From NCBI RefSeq assembly GCF_022899355.1, contig NZ_JALJCK010000002.1, positions 558,001 through 622,000 on the forward strand: a stretch of 64,000 bases of DNA, given 5' to 3'. This document shows, one piece after another, positions 44,191-51,765 of this stretch. The notes below the pieces were generated by a model. It did not search any database, had not been told where the DNA came from, and saw nothing but the letters and a program-made list of their open reading frames with translations. The position numbers and the translations under genes were made by a program. How positions within the stretch are numbered: position 1 is the first letter of the stretch; each line of letters starts with the position of its first letter. This DNA is from Shinella yambaruensis (lineage in GTDB: Bacteria > Pseudomonadota > Alphaproteobacteria > Rhizobiales > Rhizobiaceae).

Positions 44191-46206
44191 CTACGGGGCG
44201 GCGTAGAGCACGGGCATGAGGCCGGCGCAGGCCTTGAACCGCGCCCAGGATTTGTGTTCCGGGTGGGTCCAGCCGGTTTCGGCGACGGCCGAAAGGCGGG
44301 GAAAGACGAGGCGATCGAAGACGGCGCGGTCGAGCATAGGCTCGGACCAGATGCAGGCCTGCACGCCGAGCAGCTTTGCCTTCTGCGCCGCGCTCCAGCC
44401 GGCGACGGGATCGAAGGCATAGGTCATCTCGGGCGTCGAGGCGCCGGCCCAGCTTGCCCCCGGCTCGTCCCAGTCGGCCGTATGCGCCATGTCGAGATAA
44501 TAGGCCTGGCCGGGGCAGACGACCATGGTGTAGCCTTCGCCGGCAAGCGCCGCTGAGGCCGCAACGTCCCGCCAGCCGCAGAGATAGGCCTTGTCCTTGT
44601 CGATGACGTTGCCGTGTGCGGCTTCCTGCCAGCCGCCGGTGACGCAGCCCTGCGCGGCGAGGAATGCCTGGACGCGCTTGAGGAAGACCGCCTGCAGCGC
44701 CGCCGCGCCGGAGCCCTCGATGGCGTCGGCGCCGTGCGTGTTGGTGATCACGTTGAGCCGCTTCGCATGGGCTTCGGCCGCGTCCTTGCCGGCGATTTCG
44801 GACAGTTTTTCGAGCGCCTCCGGCGAGCCGGACCAGGCGCCGAGCGGGACCTCGTCGGCACCGATATGGATGGTGCGGAAGGGAAACAGCGCGATCAGTT
44901 CGGCAAGGATCGTCTCTACCACACGGTAGGTCGCCTCGCGTGCCGGGTTGAGGCAATTGTCGGCAAACCCCTGGACCGAATGATAGCTGCCCCGCTCCTG
45001 CGGATCGCGCAGTTCGGGAATGGCCATTTGCAGGGCGTGGCAGTGGCCGGGCATGTCGATCTCCGGCACGATCTCGATGCCGAAATCCCGGGCCTGCCGG
45101 ACGATGTCGCGGATGGCGGCCTTGCTGTAGTAGCCGCCGCTCCGTTCCGCGCCGGAGCCCAGGAGGGGCGGGATGGCAAGGCCCTCGCCGCGCCAGGCGC
45201 CGATCTCCGTCAGCGCCGGATAGGCATCGATCTCGACCCGCCAGGCCTCGTCGTCGCAGAGGTGCCAGTGGAAGCGGTTGAGCTTGTTCCAGGCGAGGAT
45301 CGCGAGCAGCCGCCGGATTTCCGCCGCGCCGTAGAACCGGCGCGCCACGTCGAGATGCAGCCCGCGCCAGCCCATCGTCGGCGCATCGGCGATCCGCCCC
45401 TCCGTGGGAAAGCCGTAGGCGTGCGGAAAATGGTGCGCGCCGCGCCAGATCTGGCCGAGCGTGACGAGCCCGTAGAAGAAGCCGGCCTGCCCGCAGGCGC
45501 GGATGGAGACGGAATCGGGCGTGAAGACGAGTTCATGGGCCTCGGCCGCAAGATCCTCGCTGACATGGAAATATACCGGCAGCCCGCCTTCCTCGCCGGG
45601 CCGCACGATGCCCTCGACGGCGAAAAGCGCCTCGGCCAGCCGCCGGAACGCCTCCGTTGCTCCCTTTGCCGCGGCGTCCTCCGCAAGGAGCGTCAGGCCG
45701 GCAGGGGCGGGGCCGAGGCGGGTGAGCGCGACATGGTTCGGCCAGGGGATGATCGAAACCGGCGCCGGCGGGTTGGTGGGCACGGGATAGGGGTCCACGC
45801 CCCGCTTCGGCGCGGCGTTGTCGCCCATGCGCCTCGTCGGCGTGGTGGCGACCCTGCGCGTGCTGCCATCGGGAAAGAGGAGATAGGCGCCCCGCGCGCC
45901 GTCCGTCCAGTGCCGGAACGGCCAGCTCAGGCCGTGGATGGTGACGGTCCAGCTTGCGCCGAGGGCAAGGTCCAGCCCGTCCGGCGGCAGCAGTTCGGTG
46001 AAGGTGGAAAGCCGCCGGCCGATACGGCCGCCCTCGGCGGTCGCCGTGGCATCGACCTGGCAGGGGCCGCTGAAGCACAGGCGAAAATCGCGGAAGGGGG
46101 CCGTCCCGTCGTTGCGCAGCGTGAGCCTGTAGGCCATCGGGTGCGCGTCCGTGGCCGGGATCCAGACGGTTTCGAGCGTGGGGGCGTGAAGGTCCTGCAC
46201 CGGCAT
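44191..46206 (-). CDS. Beta-N-acetylhexosaminidase (GH20)
   Basis: A 671-residue glycoside hydrolase family 20 protein. An N-terminal beta-rich domain (about 1-150) precedes a GH20b-type domain (150-270) and the catalytic TIM barrel from MGWRGLHLDVARRF. The substrate-assisted pair Asp451-Glu452 lies in HIGADEVPLG, and FHWHLCDDEAWRVEI and EIDMPGHCHAL are also typical. There is no signal peptide, so it probably acts in the cytoplasm on imported chito- or GlcNAc-containing oligosaccharides. Start at 46206 (MPVQDLHAPT). The GNAT gene lies 5 bp upstream and is likely co-transcribed. Confidence 0.9.
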   Translation of the reverse strand: MPVQDLHAPTLETVWIPATDAHPMAYRLTLRNDGTAPFRDFRLCFSGPCQVDATATAEGGRIGRRLSTFTELLPPDGLDLALGASWTVTIHGLSWPFRHWTDGARGAYLLFPDGSTRRVATTPTRRMGDNAAPKRGVDPYPVPTNPPAPVSIIPWPNHVALTRLGPAPAGLTLLAEDAAAKGATEAFRRLAEALFAVEGIVRPGEEGGLPVYFHVSEDLAAEAHELVFTPDSVSIRACGQAGFFYGLVTLGQIWRGAHHFPHAYGFPTEGRIADAPTMGWRGLHLDVARRFYGAAEIRRLLAILAWNKLNRFHWHLCDDEAWRVEIDAYPALTEIGAWRGEGLAIPPLLGSGAERSGGYYSKAAIRDIVRQARDFGIEIVPEIDMPGHCHALQMAIPELRDPQERGSYHSVQGFADNCLNPAREATYRVVETILAELIALFPFRTIHIGADEVPLGAWSGSPEALEKLSEIAGKDAAEAHAKRLNVITNTHGADAIEGSGAAALQAVFLKRVQAFLAAQGCVTGGWQEAAHGNVIDKDKAYLCGWRDVAASAALAGEGYTMVVCPGQAYYLDMAHTADWDEPGASWAGASTPEMTYAFDPVAGWSAAQKAKLLGVQACIWSEPMLDRAVFDRLVFPRLSAVAETGWTHPEHKSWARFKACAGLMPVLYAAP

Positions 46207-46211
46207 GGCGG

Positions 46212-46688
46212 CTATCCCTGGACGGCCAGCATGCCGGCATAGATGCCGGGCGCCGATCCGGGGATCGGCATGGCGCCGACTGTCTTCTCGTAGAAGGCAG
46301 AGGGGCCGACATCGCCGATGATCGCATAGCCGTAGCCCATCGCCTTCAGATCGAAGAGGCAGGCGAGCAGCAGGGCGTGGCCGATGCCGAGCCTGCGCGA
46401 TTGCGCTTCCACCCCCGTTGGCCCGAAGAAGCCGCGGGCGATCGATTCATGGCAGGCGAAGCCGACGAGCCGGCGCGCGCGCGTCGCGATGAAGACGGTG
46501 GGCGGCTGGCGCGTCAGCGCGATCGCGGTCTCGCTGGCCCAGCCATTGCCGAACGTGTCCGCCACCCAGTCGGTGACGAGCCGGGCTTCCGGGGCAAGCG
46601 CCCTGCGGATCGTCACGCCGGCCTCCGCCATCCGGGCATCGAGCGCTGCGTCGGGGGAAAGACGCGAGAGATTGACGAGATAATCCAA
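46212..46688 (-). CDS. GNAT-family N-acetyltransferase
   Basis: A 158-residue GNAT protein. VTIRRALAPEARLVTDWVAD opens the fold, VFIATRARRLVGFACHE is beta4, and the acetyl-CoA loop appears as VEAQSRRLGIGHALLLACLFDLKAMGY, with R-x-x-G-I-G close to the Q/R-x-x-G-x-G/A consensus. It precedes the GH20 hexosaminidase by 5 bp, so it may acetylate an amino sugar or a product of that enzyme; this is inference from position. Confidence 0.8.
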   Translation of the reverse strand: MDYLVNLSRLSPDAALDARMAEAGVTIRRALAPEARLVTDWVADTFGNGWASETAIALTRQPPTVFIATRARRLVGFACHESIARGFFGPTGVEAQSRRLGIGHALLLACLFDLKAMGYGYAIIGDVGPSAFYEKTVGAMPIPGSAPGIYAGMLAVQG

Positions 46689-46777
46689 GACCGGCCCTCC
46701 GGTTCGATGCTCCGCATACCAGATTGGTAGTCAATCGCCGCGATTCAGGCAAACCGCCAATTTCCGCACGACCGCGG

Positions 46778-46836
46778 TGATAGATATTCCCTATCAAGCC
46801 ATTCGAACTGGCCTCTTGATCAATCCTGACGAATGG
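46778..46836. promoter_or_regulatory. Inverted repeats in the divergent region before the molybdoenzyme gene
   Basis: The 162-bp gap holds TGATAG-N7-CTATCA (46778-46796, six-base perfect arms, a shape used by LysR-type regulators) and CCATTCG-N24-CGAATGG (46799-46836). Both lie between the GNAT/hexosaminidase genes and the molybdoenzyme gene. No regulator gene is adjacent, so the binding protein is unknown. Confidence 0.4.
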
Positions 46837-46850
46837 CAAATACCTGACCT

Positions 46851-49145
46851 ATGGATACTCGTTTTATCGGAAAGAAATCCTCCGCGGCCGGTGGCTGGGG
46901 GGCGTTGAAGAGTTGTGGCAAACGGCTTCTGGAGAGCGGCACGCCGCTGTCGGGCGCCATGACCATGCTGAAGGCGAACCAGCCGGACGGGTTCGATTGC
47001 CCGGGCTGCGCCTGGGGTGATCCCGAGCACGGCTCCTCCTTCGAATTCTGCGAGAACGGCGTGAAGGCGGTCGCCTGGGAGGCGACCGAAAAGCGCGCCT
47101 CGCCCGCCTTCTTCGCCGCGCATACCGTCTCGGAGCTGCGCGAGCTGAGCGACTACGAGCTGGAGCTCCATGGCCGTCTCACCCATCCGATGCGCTATGA
47201 CGCGGCGAGCGACCGCTACCTGCCCGTCGCCTGGGACGATGCTTTCAGGGAAATCGGCAACATCCTGAAGAGCCTCGACAATCCCGACCGCGCCGAATTC
47301 TACACGTCCGGCCGCGCCAGCAACGAGGCGGCCTATCTCTACCAGCTCTTCGTGCGCCTCTACGGCACGAACAATTTTCCCGATTGCTCGAACATGTGCC
47401 ACGAGGCGAGCGGCGTTGCGCTGCGCCAGGCGATCGGCGTCGGCAAGGGCACGGTGCTGCTCGAGGACTTCGAGGCGGCGGATGCGATCTTCGTGATCGG
47501 CCAGAACCCCGGCACCAACCACCCGCGCATGCTGGGGGACCTGCGCCGGGCGGCATTGCGCGGCGCGCGCATCGTCGTCTTCAATCCGATCCGCGAGCGC
47601 GGCCTGGAGCGGTTCTCCGACCCGCAGGACAAGATCGAGATGCTGCGCGGCGGCTCGACCGACATTGCCAGCCACTATTTCCAGCCGCAGCTCGGCGGCG
47701 ACATGGCGGCCGTGCGCGGCATGGCGAAGGCGGTACTCGCGGCGGAGGATGCGGCGGTCGCGGCGGGCCTGCCGCCGGTGCTCGACCATGCCTTCCTTGC
47801 CGAACATTGCGTGGATTTCGCCGCCTACCGTGCCGCGGTCGAGGCGACCGGCTGGGCCGAGATCGAGGACCAGTCCGGCCTGACGCGGGCCGAGATCGAG
47901 CGCGCGGCGGCGGTCTACATGCAGGCCGAGCGCGTCATCTGCACCTGGGCGATGGGCGTGACGCAGCATGTGCATTCCGTCGCGACGATCCGCGAGATCG
48001 CCAGCTTCATGTTCCTGCGCGGCAATATCGGCCGGCCGGGGGCGGGCCTCTGCCCGGTGCGCGGCCATTCCAACGTGCAGGGCGACCGCACGGTCGGCAT
48101 CAACGAGAAGCCGCCGAAAGCCTTCCTCGATGCGCTGGAGCGCGAGTTCGGCTTTTCCCCGCCGCGCAGGCACGGGCACAATGTACTGTCGGCCATCGGC
48201 GCCATGCTGGACGGTTCGGCGGAAGCCTTCATCGGCCTCGGCGGCAATTTCGCCCGCGCGACCCCGGACAGCGCGCTGGTGGAAACGGCGCTGCGCCGCC
48301 TCAAGCTGACGGTGAACATCGCCACGAAGCCCAACCACTCGCACCTGATGCCGGGGGAAGTGTCCTTCATCCTGCCCTGCCTCGGCCGCACGGAGATGGA
48401 CCTTGCGCCCAACGGCAATTCGCAGCTGATCAGCGTCGAGGATTCGATGAGCATGGTGCATGGCTCTGCCGGCATCAACCGGCCCGCCTCGCCGCATCTG
48501 CGGTCGGAAGTGGCGATCATCGCCGGCATCGCCGAGGCGACGGTCGGCAGCGGCATCGTCAGCTGGAGCGCGCTTGCGGAAGACTACGACCGCATCCGCG
48601 ACCATATCGAGGCGACTATTCCGGGCTTTGCGGATTACAACACGCGGCTGCGCAAGCCGCGGGGCTTCCTCCTGCGCAATGCGGCCGCGCACCGGGAATG
48701 GGATACGCCGGCCGGCAAGGCCTCCTTCTTCTCCGGCCCGCTGCCGGAGGAGACCGTGCACCAGCGGGCGCGCAAGGCCGGCGGGCGTTTCGCGCTGCAG
48801 ACGTTCCGCTCGCACGACCAGTACAACACGACGGTCTACGGCCTCGACGATCGCTACCGCGGCGTCTACGGCGAACGGCAGGTCATCTTCATTCATCCCG
48901 AGGACCTGAAGGCGATGGAGGCGGAGGCCGGCGACCGGGTGGACGTCGTCGGCGCCCATGGCGACGGAATCGAGCGCGTGGCGCGCGACTTCCGTTTCGT
49001 GCCCTACGATGTCCCGCGCGGCAGCATCGCCGGCTACTATCCGGAACTGAACGTGCTGGTGCCGCTTTCCAGCGCCGGCGAGCAAAGCGACACGCCGACC
49101 TCCAAGTCGATCATGGTCTCGTTCCGCAAGCGCGAGGCCGCGTGA
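46851..49145 (+). CDS. FdhF/YdeP-family molybdopterin oxidoreductase
   Basis: A 764-residue molybdopterin enzyme of the FdhF/YdeP group. It starts with about 35 non-conserved residues, then FDCPGCAWGDPEHGSSFEFCENG. Molybdopterin-binding segments include YTSGRASNEAAYLYQLFVR, FVIGQNPGTNHPRML and FLRGNIGRPGAGLCPVRGHSNVQGDRT, and the C-terminal dinucleotide domain has TFRSHDQYNTTVYGLDDRYRG. The N-terminus has only CPGC-type cysteines and lacks the full four-Cys [4Fe-4S] spacing of classical formate dehydrogenases. No signal peptide, so cytoplasmic. YdeP relatives are linked to acid tolerance or formate oxidation, but the physiological substrate is uncertain. A small gene overlaps its stop by four bases. 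Confidence 0.9.
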   Translation: MDTRFIGKKSSAAGGWGALKSCGKRLLESGTPLSGAMTMLKANQPDGFDCPGCAWGDPEHGSSFEFCENGVKAVAWEATEKRASPAFFAAHTVSELRELSDYELELHGRLTHPMRYDAASDRYLPVAWDDAFREIGNILKSLDNPDRAEFYTSGRASNEAAYLYQLFVRLYGTNNFPDCSNMCHEASGVALRQAIGVGKGTVLLEDFEAADAIFVIGQNPGTNHPRMLGDLRRAALRGARIVVFNPIRERGLERFSDPQDKIEMLRGGSTDIASHYFQPQLGGDMAAVRGMAKAVLAAEDAAVAAGLPPVLDHAFLAEHCVDFAAYRAAVEATGWAEIEDQSGLTRAEIERAAAVYMQAERVICTWAMGVTQHVHSVATIREIASFMFLRGNIGRPGAGLCPVRGHSNVQGDRTVGINEKPPKAFLDALEREFGFSPPRRHGHNVLSAIGAMLDGSAEAFIGLGGNFARATPDSALVETALRRLKLTVNIATKPNHSHLMPGEVSFILPCLGRTEMDLAPNGNSQLISVEDSMSMVHGSAGINRPASPHLRSEVAIIAGIAEATVGSGIVSWSALAEDYDRIRDHIEATIPGFADYNTRLRKPRGFLLRNAAAHREWDTPAGKASFFSGPLPEETVHQRARKAGGRFALQTFRSHDQYNTTVYGLDDRYRGVYGERQVIFIHPEDLKAMEAEAGDRVDVVGAHGDGIERVARDFRFVPYDVPRGSIAGYYPELNVLVPLSSAGEQSDTPTSKSIMVSFRKREAA

Positions 49146-49411
49146 GCGGCGAAACGGAGGAGGCCGGGGATTTCCTGGAGCTCGTCGCCCGGTTGCAAGG
49201 CGAGGATCTGCGGCTGACGGGCATCCAGGCCGCGCTCGTCGCGGCGGTGCGCACGGGCGTCGCAAGCGACAGCCGCACCTTCGCCCGCCGCCTCGGCCTT
49301 GCCCATGCCCTCGTGCTGCGGGAGCTGAACGCGCTGGCCGAACAAGGCGCGATCCGCATCGACGGCCGGGACGCGCGCACGATGCGCACCCGCTACTCCC
49401 TCGCCTCGTAG
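49142..49411 (+). CDS. Small HTH-like partner of the molybdoenzyme (GTG start)
   Basis: An 89-residue protein starting at GTG 49142, whose GTGA overlaps the stop of the molybdoenzyme gene, so it is translationally coupled. Composition: an acidic N-terminus (VSGETEEAGDFLELVARLQ), then a helical region with GIQAALVAAVRTGVASDSRTFARRLGLAHALVLRELNALAEQGAIRID, resembling a winged-helix DNA- or protein-binding domain, and a basic end (RDARTMRTRYSLAS). No known family was recognised. It may be a regulator or a maturation factor for the enzyme. Coding is supported by the overlap and by amino-acid pattern. Confidence 0.6.
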   Translation: MSGETEEAGDFLELVARLQGEDLRLTGIQAALVAAVRTGVASDSRTFARRLGLAHALVLRELNALAEQGAIRIDGRDARTMRTRYSLAS

Positions 49412-49479
49412 GGCAAGCGCCCCTGAAGATCCTCTCTGCCTGGCGGCATCTCCCCCACAAGGGCAGGGCAACCGCTTAT

Positions 49480-49549
49480 GGAATTCGGCATTACCGTTCT
49501 TCCCCTTCTCCCCGCGGGGGAGAAGGGGAAGGAGGCAACGTCGAATTCC
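49480..49549. repeat. Palindromic repeat/terminator between convergent genes
   Basis: Core stem of 12 bp (CCCCTTCTCCCC, 49502-49513; complement 49517-49528) with a 3-nt loop, enclosed by outer arms GGAATTCG (49480-49487) and CGAATTCC (49542-49549). Includes GGCAACGTCGAATTC, shared with the repeat at 17821-17965. It lies between genes ending at 49411 (plus) and 49589 (minus) and probably terminates both. Confidence 0.7.
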
Positions 49550-49588
49550 ACATGCGACAGTCCTGTCTCGCCCCGCCTGGCCCGGCAC

Positions 49589-51685
49589 CTATTTGACGGC
49601 GATGGGCTGGAAGTCGGCAGCGAATTTTTCAGCGTTCCTGACGGCCTTGCCGCCGAGCTTTTCGCCGAGCGTCGCCACCATCTCGCCCGCCCGCTCGACG
49701 CCGTTGGCCTTTGCCAGCATGAACCAGTTGAGCGCCTGCCCGGCATCCTTCTTGAGGCCGATACCGTCGAGATAGAGCGTGGCAAGGCGGAACTGCGCCT
49801 CGTTGTAGCCCTGCCGGGCGGCCTTCGATATCCACTGCGCGCCCGTGGCGGGGTCCTTCTTCAGGGCGCTGCCGTCGAGATAGAGGTCGCCGAGCCGGAG
49901 CTCGGCATAGATATGGCCCATCTCCGCTGCGCCCGTCAGCAGGATCTCCGCCTGGGCGACATCCTTCGGCATGGCCTTGCCTTCGAGGTAATAGGCCGAA
50001 AGCTTCTCCATGGCCGGCGCGAATCCCTGCTTGGCCGCTCGCCAGAGCCAGTAGGCCGCCTTCTGCGGATCGGCCGTCACGCCGAGGCCGTTCTCGTAGA
50101 TCAGTGCGAGGTTGAACTCGGCAAAGACGTTCTTCTTCGCCGCCCCCAGCACATACCAGTAGCGGGCTTCCGTCAGGTTCTTCTCGATGCCGCGGCCGTC
50201 GCGATAGACGTCGCCCAGCGAGCGGTAGGCGATCGGAAAGCCGGCGCTGGCGCCGGTGCGGTAGATTTCCCGCGCCTCGTCATGCCGGCCGGCGGCATCG
50301 ATGGCGCGGCCGTAGTTCATCAGGATGCGCAGGCTGTCGGGAAACTGCTTCAGTGCCGTCATGCAGGCCGGGACCGCGGTCTCCGGCCTGATCTGCTTGA
50401 AATAGACGCCGACCGCGGGGTCGGCGATCTCCTGCACATGGCCGGCCTCGCGGTCGCAATCGGTGATCTCGGGGTAGAGCGGGTTCTGGGCGAACTCCTC
50501 GTAGTTCGCCGTCACGCGGCCGGAGATCGCCGGCACGGTCTCGTCGGAGCCCTTCGTCGCATCTTCCAGCCGCAACCGGGCGAGCTTGGCGAAGACGCCC
50601 TCGGGGAATTTTTCGAGATAGCCGCGATACTGGTCGGCGGTGCCGTTCGCCTGGATGCCGTTCCACATCAGGAGGTCCTCGGCGGCATTGATGCTGCGGT
50701 CGACCGGCAGGGCCGCCACCTCCTGTTCCTTCTCCTCCTTCGGCCTGCTCGCCTCGGCCAGCGCCTCGACGCGCATTTCGGCGATGTCGGCGAAGAGGCC
50801 CTGCGGGAAGGAAGCAAGGTAGGACCGGTAGCTTTCGGTCGTGTCGCCATCCGAGGCGGCCTGCCAGGCTTCCGCGTCCTTCGTCGCTTCCGCGGAGAAT
50901 TTCGGCACTTCCGGCAGGGCGTCGGTGAAGAAGAAGTCCTTGGTCAGCGAGGAATTGTCCCACGGCACCTGCTCGCCGCCGGTCTCCTCGACCACCCGCT
51001 CGCGCACCCGCTTGAAGACCTGCTCGATGGGCAGACCCGGCGCGGTGATGAAGTCGGCAAGCGCCCGCGTGAAGGGGCTGTTGCCCTTCGTGCCGTCCGT
51101 CGCGACCTTTCCCGGCGCAGTGGCGAAGGCGATGAAGGTGCCGAGCGGGCCGGTGGCGCGCGCAAGGCCGCGCGAGGCGCCGTCATTGGCCGCCGCACCG
51201 GCCGAACGGTTCGTTTCCAGGGGGTTGTTGCGGCAGGCATCGACGATGAACACGGCGATGCGCGGGCGCGCGCGCTCGATCTGCTCGGTGATCATCTTCA
51301 GGCTGAAGGCTTCGAGCGGCAGGTCGGAGGAGGAGGTGAGCTGGCTGTCCGTCGGGATCAGATAGTTCTCGTCGGCGAACTGGATGCCGTGGCCGGCATA
51401 ATAGACGACGACATTGGTGTCCGGCGTCAGCGCCTCGGCCAGGCTCTTCATCGCGCGGACCATCTGCTGGCGGTCGCCGTCGATGACCGAGACGATCTTG
51501 AAGCCTGCCGCGGAGAGCGCCTTCTCCATCAGCTTCGCATCGCTCTGCGCATTGGGCAGGTGCGGCAGGTCGGCATATTTGCCGTTGCCGATCACCAGCG
51601 CGACGCGATTGTTGCCGGCGGCAAGTGCCGCGGCTGTCATCGACAGAAGAAGCGCGAGAAAGAGAAACAATCTTTGCATGAGCAT
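49589..51685 (-). CDS. Exported caspase-like (C14) protein with Sel1 repeats
   Basis: A 698-residue protein. A signal peptide (MLMQRLFLFLALLLSMTAAALA) leads to a peptidase C14 domain with the His-Cys dyad His99 (VVVYYAGHGIQ) and Cys151 (VDACRNNP). The middle (about 270-420) has repeated SxYRSYLxxFPxGxFADxAxxR-type segments, and the C-terminal half has Sel1/TPR-like units such as AYRSLGDVYRDGRGIEKNLTEARYWY. Start at 51685 is favoured by a GGGG run nearby; the frame opens at 51721. Prokaryotic caspase homologues act in proteolytic signalling; Sel1 repeats bind protein partners. No obvious partner gene adjoins it. Confidence 0.88.
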   Translation of the reverse strand: MLMQRLFLFLALLLSMTAAALAAGNNRVALVIGNGKYADLPHLPNAQSDAKLMEKALSAAGFKIVSVIDGDRQQMVRAMKSLAEALTPDTNVVVYYAGHGIQFADENYLIPTDSQLTSSSDLPLEAFSLKMITEQIERARPRIAVFIVDACRNNPLETNRSAGAAANDGASRGLARATGPLGTFIAFATAPGKVATDGTKGNSPFTRALADFITAPGLPIEQVFKRVRERVVEETGGEQVPWDNSSLTKDFFFTDALPEVPKFSAEATKDAEAWQAASDGDTTESYRSYLASFPQGLFADIAEMRVEALAEASRPKEEKEQEVAALPVDRSINAAEDLLMWNGIQANGTADQYRGYLEKFPEGVFAKLARLRLEDATKGSDETVPAISGRVTANYEEFAQNPLYPEITDCDREAGHVQEIADPAVGVYFKQIRPETAVPACMTALKQFPDSLRILMNYGRAIDAAGRHDEAREIYRTGASAGFPIAYRSLGDVYRDGRGIEKNLTEARYWYVLGAAKKNVFAEFNLALIYENGLGVTADPQKAAYWLWRAAKQGFAPAMEKLSAYYLEGKAMPKDVAQAEILLTGAAEMGHIYAELRLGDLYLDGSALKKDPATGAQWISKAARQGYNEAQFRLATLYLDGIGLKKDAGQALNWFMLAKANGVERAGEMVATLGEKLGGKAVRNAEKFAADFQPIAVK

Positions 51686-51765
51686 CGCCACCCCATGAAG
51701 ATCCCGGCGGGACGCTAGCATAGTCCCGCGGCCCGATCCTGGACAAGACGGGATATAGCCCGGTG

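Noticed and set aside
46794-49460. 888-residue minus-strand open frame opposite the molybdoenzyme
   Set aside because: High-GC shadow frame; the plus strand carries all molybdopterin motifs.
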